From NCBI RefSeq assembly GCF_964355755.1, contig NC_092671.1:11669001-11733000 (forward strand): 64,000 nt of DNA, given 5' to 3'. Both the position numbers and the translations under genes were made by a program. The notes beneath the pieces are model-generated. The model worked only from the letters and a program-made list of their open reading frames with translations, was not told where the DNA came from and searched no databases. The DNA is from Antedon mediterranea. Taxonomy: Eukaryota > Echinodermata > Crinoidea > Comatulida > Antedonidae. Below are positions 53,625-64,000 of the stretch, one piece after another (positions within the stretch are counted from its first letter, which is position 1; each line of letters opens with the position of its first letter).

Positions 53625-54540
53625 AGACAGGGTTCAACCTACAACACTACAGTTGAAAGAAAATGAAACAAAACTGGTTGGTAGATTCTAATTTTCTCAA
53701 TTATGACGGATTGAAATAGTAATATGTGGAATTTATAATTAATTTGAAGAGTTAATGCACAAGACAAGAGGCTTTTAGAAATAAACACGGAAACAAACAA
53801 ACATGAAAAGCAATTAAAAACCTCTTCAATTATCGCTGAATAAAAGCATAGATAAAAGAAGAGCTGATATATGTCACCCTGTAGTACCAAAAACAAATTG
53901 ATGTTATAATTGCAGTTTTCTGTTTAAATTCACAATGTGATTTCCCATAAGTGACATTATTTTACTCGCATCCTGAAACTGGATGCTTGGAAGCATTGAG
54001 TTACTTACAACATGAAGAAATTACTAGCGTTCACCAATTACTAGATTTTAATTATGAATATATAGGCCTAAGTAAAGAATTCAAAGGATTTTAATCATGT
54101 TTGGAGTAAGCCAGCTAGGGATATTAAACCTAAACATCCTTTTTATATTTGTTATCTTTATTCATAAACTTCATTGATCAAATTTGTACACATGAAAAAC
54201 TAGAAATTTTGTTTAGTTAATTTCATTGTTGATTTCACCAAAAAAATGCACAAAAAAGTGCAGTGATCATGTGATCATGTGAAGGACACCTCTGGGTCTG
54301 CACATGATACAAGTATTGTACAAATGCCTTATTTATATCTGAAAAAAAATTGTACACAAATGTTGGCAACAGTTTGAGTCTAGTGAATAATGCAGGCATT
54401 ATTAAAAATATTACAAAGATTACGCTTTATAATATGATGAAAAATGAGTTGCCATAATGAAGAATAAGAACAGAATCAGGCTTCAATCATGCAAAGTAAT
54501 GTACACGAATTTGGAACACACAATATATTAACTATAATAT

Positions 54541-55082
54541 AATGATGATTGATGAAAAAACTACATTCAAATTCCTGTCGAGACGTCGATAATCGTAAAA
54601 CCGAACATCACGGTTGGTAGAAATTCTCGACGCAAATAATCACATAATAATAATCAGTGGTATAAAGTTTTAAATATAATGCTGATTGATGAAAAAACTA
54701 CATTCAAATTCCTGTCGAGACGTTGTCGATAATCGTAAAACCGAACATAACGGTTGGTAGAAATTCTCGACGCAAATAATCACATAATAATAAAATCAGT
54801 GGTATAAAGTTTTAAATATAATGGTGATTGATGAACAAACTACATTCATATTCCTGTCGAGACGTTGTCGATAATCATAAAACCGAACATCACGGTTGGT
54901 AGAAATTCTCGACGCAAATAATCACATAATAATAATCAGTGGTATAGAGTTTTAAATATAATGCTGATTGATGAACAAACTACATTCATATTCCTGTCAA
55001 GACATCAACGATTTAAAACGTGAACATTATAACAGTTGAGGAAATTCGCAATTTGAATTACTACAGAATAATCAGTGGTATT
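54541..55082. repeat. Four-copy satellite, about 140-bp unit with hairpin
   Basis: Units start near 54541, 54678, 54820 and 54960, judged from TTCCTGTCGAGACG at 54572, 54709, 54851 and its diverged form at 54991. Each unit can fold through GTCGAGA ... TCTCGAC with a nested ACCG-AACATCA-CGGT. The fourth copy has lost the inner arms. Ends read ATAATCAGTGGTAT. Confidence 0.9.
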
Positions 55083-57719
55083 AAAATTCTCAAGATATGT
55101 GGCAAGATATAAAAAATGACTTTAGTTGGCTAAAATGTGATTACAGTGGCAATAACACTTAATTGCTTGACCCTATATACACTTATAATTCTTATAATTG
55201 ATGTTGGTAATCAGTCAATGTCATCGTAAAAATTGTAAAAATATTTCTTGTATTTTTATTAGTATCATTTATCTTAGCAATAGATGTTTTTTCCTCCAAC
55301 TTTCCATTCTTCTCTTTTCTTTACCGGAGTTCTTCAACCAATTTTTTCCTGCAAAAAACTGCTGGAAATTCATGATTATACTACTTAGGAAGATGGCAAG
55401 ATTTTAAGTAAAATAGCGACAACTACGTAAAATGCGAATTTCCTGAAAATTTTATTGTATAAAATTCTAGATAATTAGATATAAAATAAGATTTATTTTT
55501 ATTGATCATAGCTTAGTGTACAACTGTAACCTTAAACCAATCAGTAATAAAAAAGTAAGTACTCTGTAAAGCATTATAAATCATTACTATTTAGCATCTT
55601 AAAGTGGTACTGTACAGTTGCGATTGTGATTTGACAGATTCCTAAACTTTAGCATGAATGATCTCAATGTAATGGCTTCAAATCAGAACTCCAAAAAAAT
55701 TGTTCTTAACAATTTAACTTAGCATTTATTATACAAAAAATAAACATCTTTAAAAACTGACTGAACTTCCTTTAACTAGAATAAACATCTAACACATTGG
55801 TATTAAAGTTGAGAAAAATCCAAATAGGATCGTTTGATGTTGAAGCTTGTAAATGTACAACGAAATATTAAAATAGAAAAGCCATAATAAACATAACAAA
55901 TCCATAAAGGCCTTCTAAAAAGAGCTGTAATATCCAGGGGCTTCATGAGAGCTTAACTGATTTCTATATTTATGATCATACAGAGTAATAGACTCATAAT
56001 AACCAAATCATGAACTGGTAATTCTGTATACATATTCTTTTGAAAAAAATATTTGAATATTTGACTTCCTTCTTGAAATTCTGTTATTCTGGTCTTTTTA
56101 ATATGTATATATTCAAGTTCAAGTTGTAGAAAAGATGAAATTGCTACACATCATAAACTGGCGAATAAAAATGAAGTGGTCAAAAACTGAGAGAAATATA
56201 CATGGAAAAATGCACTGAGTGACAGAGGGTGTTCTAATATAATAGTTTGTCCTATGCATTCTCTTATTGCCCTCGCCTCCTCATTTTCTAATACTCTAAT
56301 TCGTTCGTTTTCATTAAAGACTACTAAAATTCGATCAATTTCAATGATTTGATTAATTTAGTTCAGGATATAATACAACACACAAGCTTCAGGTAGAGTA
56401 TTGTATATCACATGTGTTTGTCTTAATTCTATTAAAATGCCTGCAGTTAACATTTCTCTCCAATACTAGAGCAATTTAAAAAGCTTATTAATTACAAATG
56501 CAAGCCCCCTAGAAATCAACAGGCCTCTATATAAACCCCTCCAGCTGTCAACACCTGGGAGAGAACTTTCCACCTTACAATAAATAAACATTGGTGTACA
56601 GCGTTTGATGAACTTGTACTTCCACACGTTCAATGACTAATTGTGTGTAAAGGTAGCAGCTCTTAAATCACGCTTTTACAAATAATCTATCTTTTTAAAA
56701 AAATGATGATTAAAACAGCTGTAAAAATATCTGTCACACATATAGATACATTTTAATCTTTTATTTATAATTCTATGTAATTTGAGATTTAATTACAAAG
56801 AAAAGATTAGAAAGAAGATTATTATAGATTTGTGTATAATAATATTACTGTAATTATTATATTAATTAAAATATGTATGTTGATTTAATACTGTGTACAA
56901 TTCATATTAAAAAATATTTGTTTGTACATCTGTAAGATAACACAGCTATGGATTTAAGCCTTTAAATAGATAGTAACTGTAAATCAGTGGTGGTGGTCTT
57001 ATCAGTAGTTGTAGAAAATGATTGAATAATAATGTAAAAAATGAACAGGTTTTTGTTCCGAGTTAATGTACAGTACAGTACAGAGTCTGACTAGATTGCT
57101 GAATCTGGTAAAATAAGAAAGAGAGCCTGACGGCAACATCTTACAACAATTGGCAAAAAACCAAATTAAGTGTTATTTCAGGAACAAATGTATACCTTAT
57201 GAAAACATAAACACATGCGGTGATTAGGTAGATGGAGAAATATTAGCAATTCTGCAATGAAAATTAGAAAAACAAATTTAAGAAAAAGAGTGAACAATTT
57301 ATTTAGAATTAGAGAAACGAAAACAGCTTTATGAATCTATATTGTCAGATATTTTCTCCATATTCTTCAGTAATTATGACATTGCTCCAATATGATGTCC
57401 TTGACGAACTACCAAACACATCAATTATCAATTAGGACTGTCAAATAAATCACAACAAAAATGACAACGAAGAAAATGGTTGCAATGCATCAATGAGTTT
57501 CATTTAAAAACGCCAACTATTTACATAAAACTTATATAGCCAAGTTGTCTGGCAGATAATTTTGTACAATAAAATGTGATAATTGGAGAAGACTGTTTGT
57601 TATTCAATGGGAAATAACACTAAAAGTATAATTTAAAGGAAGAGAAATTTTGTTAACAGCACTTGCACCAGGAGCCAGGCTAGTATTTGCAGTGTTATAT
57701 TTTATTTACTATACAAAAA

Positions 57720-57870
57720 ATACTAACAAAGACCCCAGTTACGCTTAGGATTTGGGCCGATAAAGTTAGGCCATAAAATTAGGCCGACCCTAGGCCGGAG
57801 GGAGACTTGGACCACTTCTCGAGGTGGGTCCAGGAGCAGCTTTTATGCTTAAGCCGGTTTATGCATTGAA
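57720..57870. repeat. GC-richer island, probable repeat fragment
   Basis: Contains TTAGGCC three times and an imperfect inverted pair TTGGACCAC / GTGGGTCCA. Stands out from AT-rich surroundings. No coding content. Confidence 0.4.
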
Positions 57871-58077
57871 CCGTGAACAATGGCTTGAGAAAATGAATTA
57901 AATAAATCCTCCAAATAAATTTGTACCGGATTTTGGAGCAGCCCAAGTGTAAATCCATAAAAGACTATTAATTTATCCACTTTTCCTGTATGCAACAACT
58001 ATGTATTATATTTCCAACTGCTTCATACAACCAGTTTGCAAACAATATTAAAACATCCTCAGCAAGAACATTCTCAA

Positions 58078-58916
58078 ATACTGTACAGGTGTTCAACTTT
58101 GTGCCAAAGTGCCAAATTTGGTTGAACAAGATGGGCCACATGAGGTTCTGTTGATTAAACATTTATGGGTTTTTGTGTTTAATTACAAAAATGGTAAAAA
58201 TGGTTTAAATGGCCTATTAAGAGCACACTTTCCTGTGAAATGAACAAGGGCCAATCATTTTGTTCTTAATAAAAAGGCCAACACGTATTAAATGAACATT
58301 TTGTTTGGTTCCATAGCTGCAGCTGTCCCCTTAATAGAGGTTCTACTATAATAAACAGAACTGTAGAACATATTAAAAATTGTAGCGAACAAATGTCTAT
58401 TCAAAATCTAATTGGCTTTTACAAATCTAATTGGTCATCCTACATCTTTGTGTAGTCCAAATCTATCAAATGTGAAAACGGCACGCACTGATCCCTCTAT
58501 GTGATTTTAATGACGTGTCTTTAAATTAAAGCACCAAGATAAAAAACATGTTTACTACTGGTGAGTAAAAAAAATGACTCATCAGTTTACAGCTTTAATG
58601 CATAGTATTTTTTAGAATCAAACTTTTATACATTTTTAATGATGTAGCTAAACATGAGTTTACTCTTTTCAGTCTAATAATATTTTACTAGGTGAATTTA
58701 TTCATTTATTTCCACAGCAAAAACGATAGCTGCAAACCATATACTGTACTTATTTATTTGCTATGTTTCATATAAAACAACTAAGTTCTCATTTAAAGTT
58801 AGTAAACGATAACTGAAAAACATATGGTACAATATTCTCAGAATATACTGTACAGGTGTTGAACTTCAAAACGTGCCAAATTTGGTTGAACAGGATGGGC
58901 CACAGGAGGTTCTCTT
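58078..58916. repeat. Direct repeat pair, about 80 bp each
   Basis: At 58078-58158 and 58845-58916 the phrases ACTGTACAGGTGTT, GTGCCAAATTTGGTTGAACA and GATGGGCCACA recur in order. Confidence 0.85.
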
Positions 58917-60644
58917 GAAAATTATTGTGTTGATTCAGTTAAACTGTACTGAAGTTTAAAGCAGTCTTTTTTTTTTAAACTTTGTCATTTAAAATTACTC
59001 AAACTGCTTTAAATACTGTTCCAATTTGTACACATTTTCAGTTATTTAAGGATGTAAAAACATGTTAGAATAACAACAGTAGGATTATGCTGATTTAACA
59101 ATAAATACTAGTTGAATCACTTGGAATTTAACTAATGGTTTATAAATCCTTACATTCAAGTTTTGCAGCTTTCAGGGAGAATATTAAGGAGGACCATATT
59201 TAATGCTGTAAGGTTTGAATAGAGGACTACAATATACAATAACTCAACAATGACAGAACATCATATTTCTTTTATTTAAACCATTTGATAAGCTGTCGAA
59301 AGGAACACTAATAAGCTAAGTTTCAAGCTCTTTTCGCTATTAAAAAGTTGTTTCAATTGCAAAAGACGAAAAATGGCAAAATCAGCACTGTGGTCATGTT
59401 ACAAATGTTGTAAAACCAATATAGATTATCTGATAAAAATACTAGAAACTATTTGCCATTTTTCCAATGACTAGGAAGAGATCACATAAGCACAACATCA
59501 CTTGTATCTGGGATATGTGATTCTGATCAGCTTAACTCAGCTTTTATGTAAGCTCTTCTTAGCTATAATACATAAGAACGAAGCTATTCCAGTAAAACAC
59601 ATCCGAGGTTGACTGTATTATAACAATTGCATCAGCAGAAAATCAAGTGACAAACCAATGAATATTGATAGAAAATCGCATGACTTTAATAGGTTTAGCA
59701 TTATAAAACATTAATCTACACAAACATTTCTGGCATCTTTCTCTGTATGTGTCCTTAGCTTGACCTTTGTATGTTGTTATTAATACATGCTTACCTGGCT
59801 TTACCTGTGAATATGATAATCTATACATACACTTTGAGGTATGCTTTAGGATTATGTCTGGAATGTCACATACTTAAAGCCAGTACTTGGTTTCTGGCAA
59901 TGTGCCTTTTGTTACAGCCTTTGAATATTGATATTACATTACACTATAATAGTAATAATAATGGTTAAATTAATTAGGCCAATTATTTTTTACAATTTAA
60001 AAATAAATATTAGTTATGCTTTAAATCGATTTACAGTATCTTGTTTCTCAGAAGAATAAATATTTTCAATGTTGAATAGTATTAAAGATAATATAAAATG
60101 TACAGACTACTGTACAGTACATACTATAAAATGGTCTACTGGTGACGCAATGAACTATAGTTATTATACATAAACATAATTATGATGTTGGGTGCAGAAG
60201 TTGAATTAATGCTTCAGGGCTATGGCGGTAGTGCATTACTAAAGCACTGTCTATTTCTATAAGTAATAATCTCTAATATAAATGGTAGGATCCGATATGA
60301 CCTATAGTTACGACAGTTAAATACTGTTTCTTCACAATATATCACTAATAATTAATCCTAGTAATTATAAGCTAGCCCAAGTCCACAATACAACTGGAAG
60401 TCTCTAGAACTTAATAGTAAAGTGTGTGGAGAACCCTAGGCTCTATGTGGGAAGTAATGTATTACCATTGTCAGAACAGATCACAGGTCTAATGAAGTGA
60501 ATTACTGTACAGTACAGTACTTCTGGTTCACATTGACAGTCGGCGCTAACAAATCGTATGCGTTTTTAGTGGACTTGGGAGCAATGACGTAAATGCATAC
60601 TGTAATTTTAATTTGACTTCTAGGTCATCGCAAATCGAAATCTC

Positions 60645-60828
60645 TCTGGTATTCAATATCAATGGACTGTATGGTATATGAAAACATCTGAATGCACAAT
60701 ACACAACTTAACTGCCTATCATATACCTATCAAAGTACTGGAAACCTATCACTGGTATTCAATACCAAAAGACTGTATGGTATATGACAACATCTGAATG
60801 CACAATACACAACTAAACTGCCTATCAC
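60645..60828. repeat. Local duplication, about 75 bp x2
   Basis: GACTGTATGGTATATGAxAA to CACAACT(T/A)AACTGCCTATC occurs at about 60665 and 60770, nearly identical. Confidence 0.88.
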
Positions 60829-63800
60829 TGTGGAAAACTTCTACAATCTTATACAGTACAGTACATTTGATAGCATAAAGGCAGTTTTACAGTACAGTAC
60901 ACAATATGACTTTGATTCTCCAATGCATAGAGTGGTGCAAGTATCATTGGTTTTTGTTCAATTCTATTCTCTCTATCGTTCATCTATGCTGAATGATGAT
61001 AACCAACTGTCTGATCAGAAACATTTCCTATTGATCAATCTGAAATCCTATACAATTGTTATGGATTTATTTTCAGAAATCAATTACTTTTATACATTTG
61101 CCCGCTGGATACAAGCATTGGATTGCAATATGTGTGCTTTGATCTACACAGCAATGCTTTATTATAAAAAACATTTTTTTGAATTACATTTTTTTTTAAA
61201 AAGTATACATTTTGATTTAAAAGATTTTTTGCCGCTTGACATTGTTATTCTGTGGATACTCATAGTATACAAGTTCATTCCAGTTGGCAAACATTCATTT
61301 TAGTTGTTTGAGACTTAATATTATAAATTCATCTGGACTACAGTACACACATGCTACTGTATGTATGGGTTAATAACTTCACTTATTAATTAACCATATT
61401 AAATAGTAATACATAGTAGTACTTTTAATGAGAAACCAACCAAATGCCCTGGTGGTATAAAATTATAAAGAATGCTATCTTGGGAGTAAACAGGCGAAGT
61501 ACTGTCAATATTCCAAGTCAAAATAGTTATACACCGACATAAAGACTACCAATAGCAAACAACATTACGGTTCATCAAAGTTTGAGCATTTTAAGAATGG
61601 CACATTTACTGTAGTAAGTGTAGTAGTACTCAACTGTATGGCGATCACATTTCAAAGTACCATATTTTTCAAACTAACTAACAACAGAATATATTACTGT
61701 ACTGTTTAAATAGTATAGTGACTTTTGATTTTGTGACAACCTGAACTTGTATTATAAGAGAAACAACCTCTTGCTCATGCGTTATGCTTCCTAAAAAAAA
61801 ATTCTCATCAGTTTGGTGGCCTGATTTGGTGAATTTTGATGAAATCTGTGACAAAATAACCATCAAGGCAAAGAAATCAATGTAGAATTTTAATCATGAA
61901 TATTGGTGTGCAACTGTAAATTAATTGATTTCTACTACCTACTGTATAAATTTGTATTGATTAATCCGCAAGAAATTTCTTGGGTTTTCAAATCATACAG
62001 TACTCATACAACTTTAGAGTGTGAATGTTTGTATAAACTGAAACTTTCATACTTCACACATTAAAATACCATTGCAGATTATCGATTAATATTTTAAATA
62101 TTGCTATATTGAACTTTACATTTTTATCGTCTAATATTTATTGTTAGTAATTTGTTTTACTAAAATAACCAAATATTAGAATATATATTATTATACTGTT
62201 TTACTACAGATCAAAATGTAGAGAAAGATTTATAGCCAAAAATAACTCATGTATATCATCTTGAATTTACACAAGTTATAAAACAATTTCATTCTCAGAA
62301 ATTGGCCTACATTTTTTTTTAAAGAAAATTTACAATAGATTTATGGCACACACAACAAAGTGATAAAATACAGGTACATGACTATTTCACTGTAAAATAA
62401 TAAACTAAATTTATAATGTAAACAGTAAAGAAAGTTTTTATTTAATGATAATTTGCATTTGTACAGAATCATTCCACTAAAAGAATTCCCTATGGCGCTG
62501 TCGTCTTCTCTTCTATTTTTGTGTGCGATTAATTTGTATACAGTTTAAATTTTTACATCATTGGTATTTTTTATTGTGCCAGTCAAATTTACTTTTATTA
62601 TTTTTTACTTGGTGACAGATAAAATTATCTTAATCTATGGGAAAGCTACGAATGCTGTACCGCTGGAATTCTTGAGTTCTTTTCACCATTAACGAAGTAT
62701 TTTTCAATCGTAAGAAAGCACATGCAACAGGTTTACAGGCAATTTACAAACGTATTTTGCTTTCAATCGGTACACATTTGAATGGGTTGCAGGTTCTTCA
62801 TTCCTATGGTATAGTGTAAAGAATAAAGGCGAGTGCAGTGAAGCTCTGTCTTGAAACGTTAAATGCCTTGGGGTCTGTATTTTTAAAGAAAACATGGAAG
62901 TTTCTATCAATCAAAATCTGAATGAATAAATCATTCCTTTCAAGATTAAAAAATCAAAGATTTTAAACACTTTTGTAATCCTCTGAATTTTTGTGTGTTG
63001 CTTCTATTGTTAAGTGTAAAAGAATACTCAGAAATGGGTGTTGAATTTCCCCTCAACGGACATGGAATTTGTAGCACTACAGTACTTCACATACAATCTG
63101 ATTTTAAAACTTATCAAAACAGTACTTTCAACCATTTGGTAACTTTGTTCAAGCGATATACCAAAACAATCTATTCATTACTGTACTGTACCTTGATTTT
63201 ATATTTTATGAATCTACTATTTTTTTTATAAATGATTGATTGTTAAACTAAACTATTGTACGCAGGTTTTCATCTACAGTAAGTACCTGATAGTGAATGT
63301 GTTTCCAGTCACAATCAATGTATCGAGAGAGATCTCAGAGATGATGCTCCTACTGTACTATCTTCAAATCCCATACAAAGTTTTTTATCGTACTGTACAT
63401 GGGATTAATGTTTCAACAATCCATTGAAGGACGAGGCAATAAGAAGGGCACACAGGTCCAAACTCAATGTATATCATATATCATATCATTTATGTTGCGA
63501 TACGAAAGGCAAAAATGAACATCCCGTACCACTTCTTTATCATTTCTCTCTCTTGAAAATAGCTATTTGATATAGATCCTAATGCTACAGTATAGTACAT
63601 GAAAGTTTATTGACCTTTTATCAAATCTTCTGTTCTACCTAGCTAATAAAGTACATCTACCATAGATAGAAATTAATACAACCATCAAATTAACTATTGT
63701 TATGAATAAACTAAACACCTGCCTGTCCGCCTTATGATTCATCCAGAGTTTATTAAGGAAACATCCATTAAATTCCATGATTCATTCCGGAAAGGCTCCA

Positions 63801-64000
63801 CCCAGGAATATTAAAGCATTGATCCAGGCAAGCTACACACTTTAATTACACCACCACGCCTATAATTATTATGTGTAGTTCATTGTCATTAATAAAAGAA
63901 TTTATTTTTTCAATTCACAAGTACTGTGACAAACAATTGCTTATTGTCTCAAATGTACTACAGTATTTTCAATGCATTTTCATTTATTAAAATTAATTAT

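Larger units (their letters stand above)
48003..64000. other. AT-rich stretch without a convincing gene
   Basis: Upstream of the CFAP410 microexon. Apart from the repeats listed separately, only short AT-driven frames are present. The first CFAP410 exon, which should end in Cys-TG before GT, was looked for on the minus strand and not found by eye, so this may be intron 1 or intergenic. Confidence 0.5.

Noticed and set aside
60830-61303. Longest plus-strand frame in the right part of the window (157 codons)
   Set aside because: It begins inside a local duplication, is driven by AT-rich and TACAGTAC-rich DNA, is dominated by F/Y/I/L, and resembles no protein family. Chance frame is the better reading.

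Overview
The window looks like nuclear DNA of a marine invertebrate, most likely a deuterostome and possibly an echinoderm. It is AT-rich, its genes are broken into short exons with GT/AG introns, and its intergenic and intronic DNA is packed with short inverted-repeat transposons, tRNA-derived repeats and one young Ty3/Gypsy retrotransposon. The organism call is inference from gene style and repeat content; no species marker was seen.

Layout. (1) About 0.5-29.1 kb, minus strand: the 5' three quarters of a TRPM2-like cation channel gene. Twenty shared coding exons (14981 down to 479) join in phase without exception and run from the N-terminal TRPM homology region to transmembrane segment S6; the C terminus lies beyond position 1. 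Three separate candidate first exons (16686-16892, 27027-27101, 28938-29120) all end in phase 0 after an acidic residue, and the first shared exon begins in phase 0, so they look like alternative N-termini. Introns hold a 3.1-kb inverted-repeat element (5448-8540), a pogo-like MITE touching a splice donor (11221-11404), and a nested cluster of elements at 15.8-20.3 kb. (2) 22363-26783, plus strand: a complete Ty3/Gypsy element with two apparently identical 129-bp LTRs and a perfect 5-bp target duplication, but with reverse transcriptase split by a one-base shift at an A run. (3) 29.1-36.4 kb: intergenic, with a TTAA-flanked element carrying a tRNA-like core, and two related TIR elements bracketing two tRNA-Val-like copies. 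(4) 36.6-48.0 kb, minus strand: CFAP410 (C21orf2), five exons including a 19-nt microexon; the first coding exon was not found. (5) 48-64 kb: AT-rich DNA without a convincing gene, with a structured four-copy satellite at 54.5-55.1 kb and several local duplications.

The two host genes point the same way but are functionally unrelated: a Ca2+-permeable channel and a ciliary leucine-rich-repeat protein. The most interesting items are the three-way alternative 5' structure of the TRPM gene, the very young Gypsy insertion between its alternative first exons, tandem 182-bp repeats with a hammerhead-like core (17.35-17.74 kb), the hairpin-bearing satellite at 54.5 kb, and an element with about ten palindromic TAATCG(A/G)TTA motifs next to one alternative first exon.
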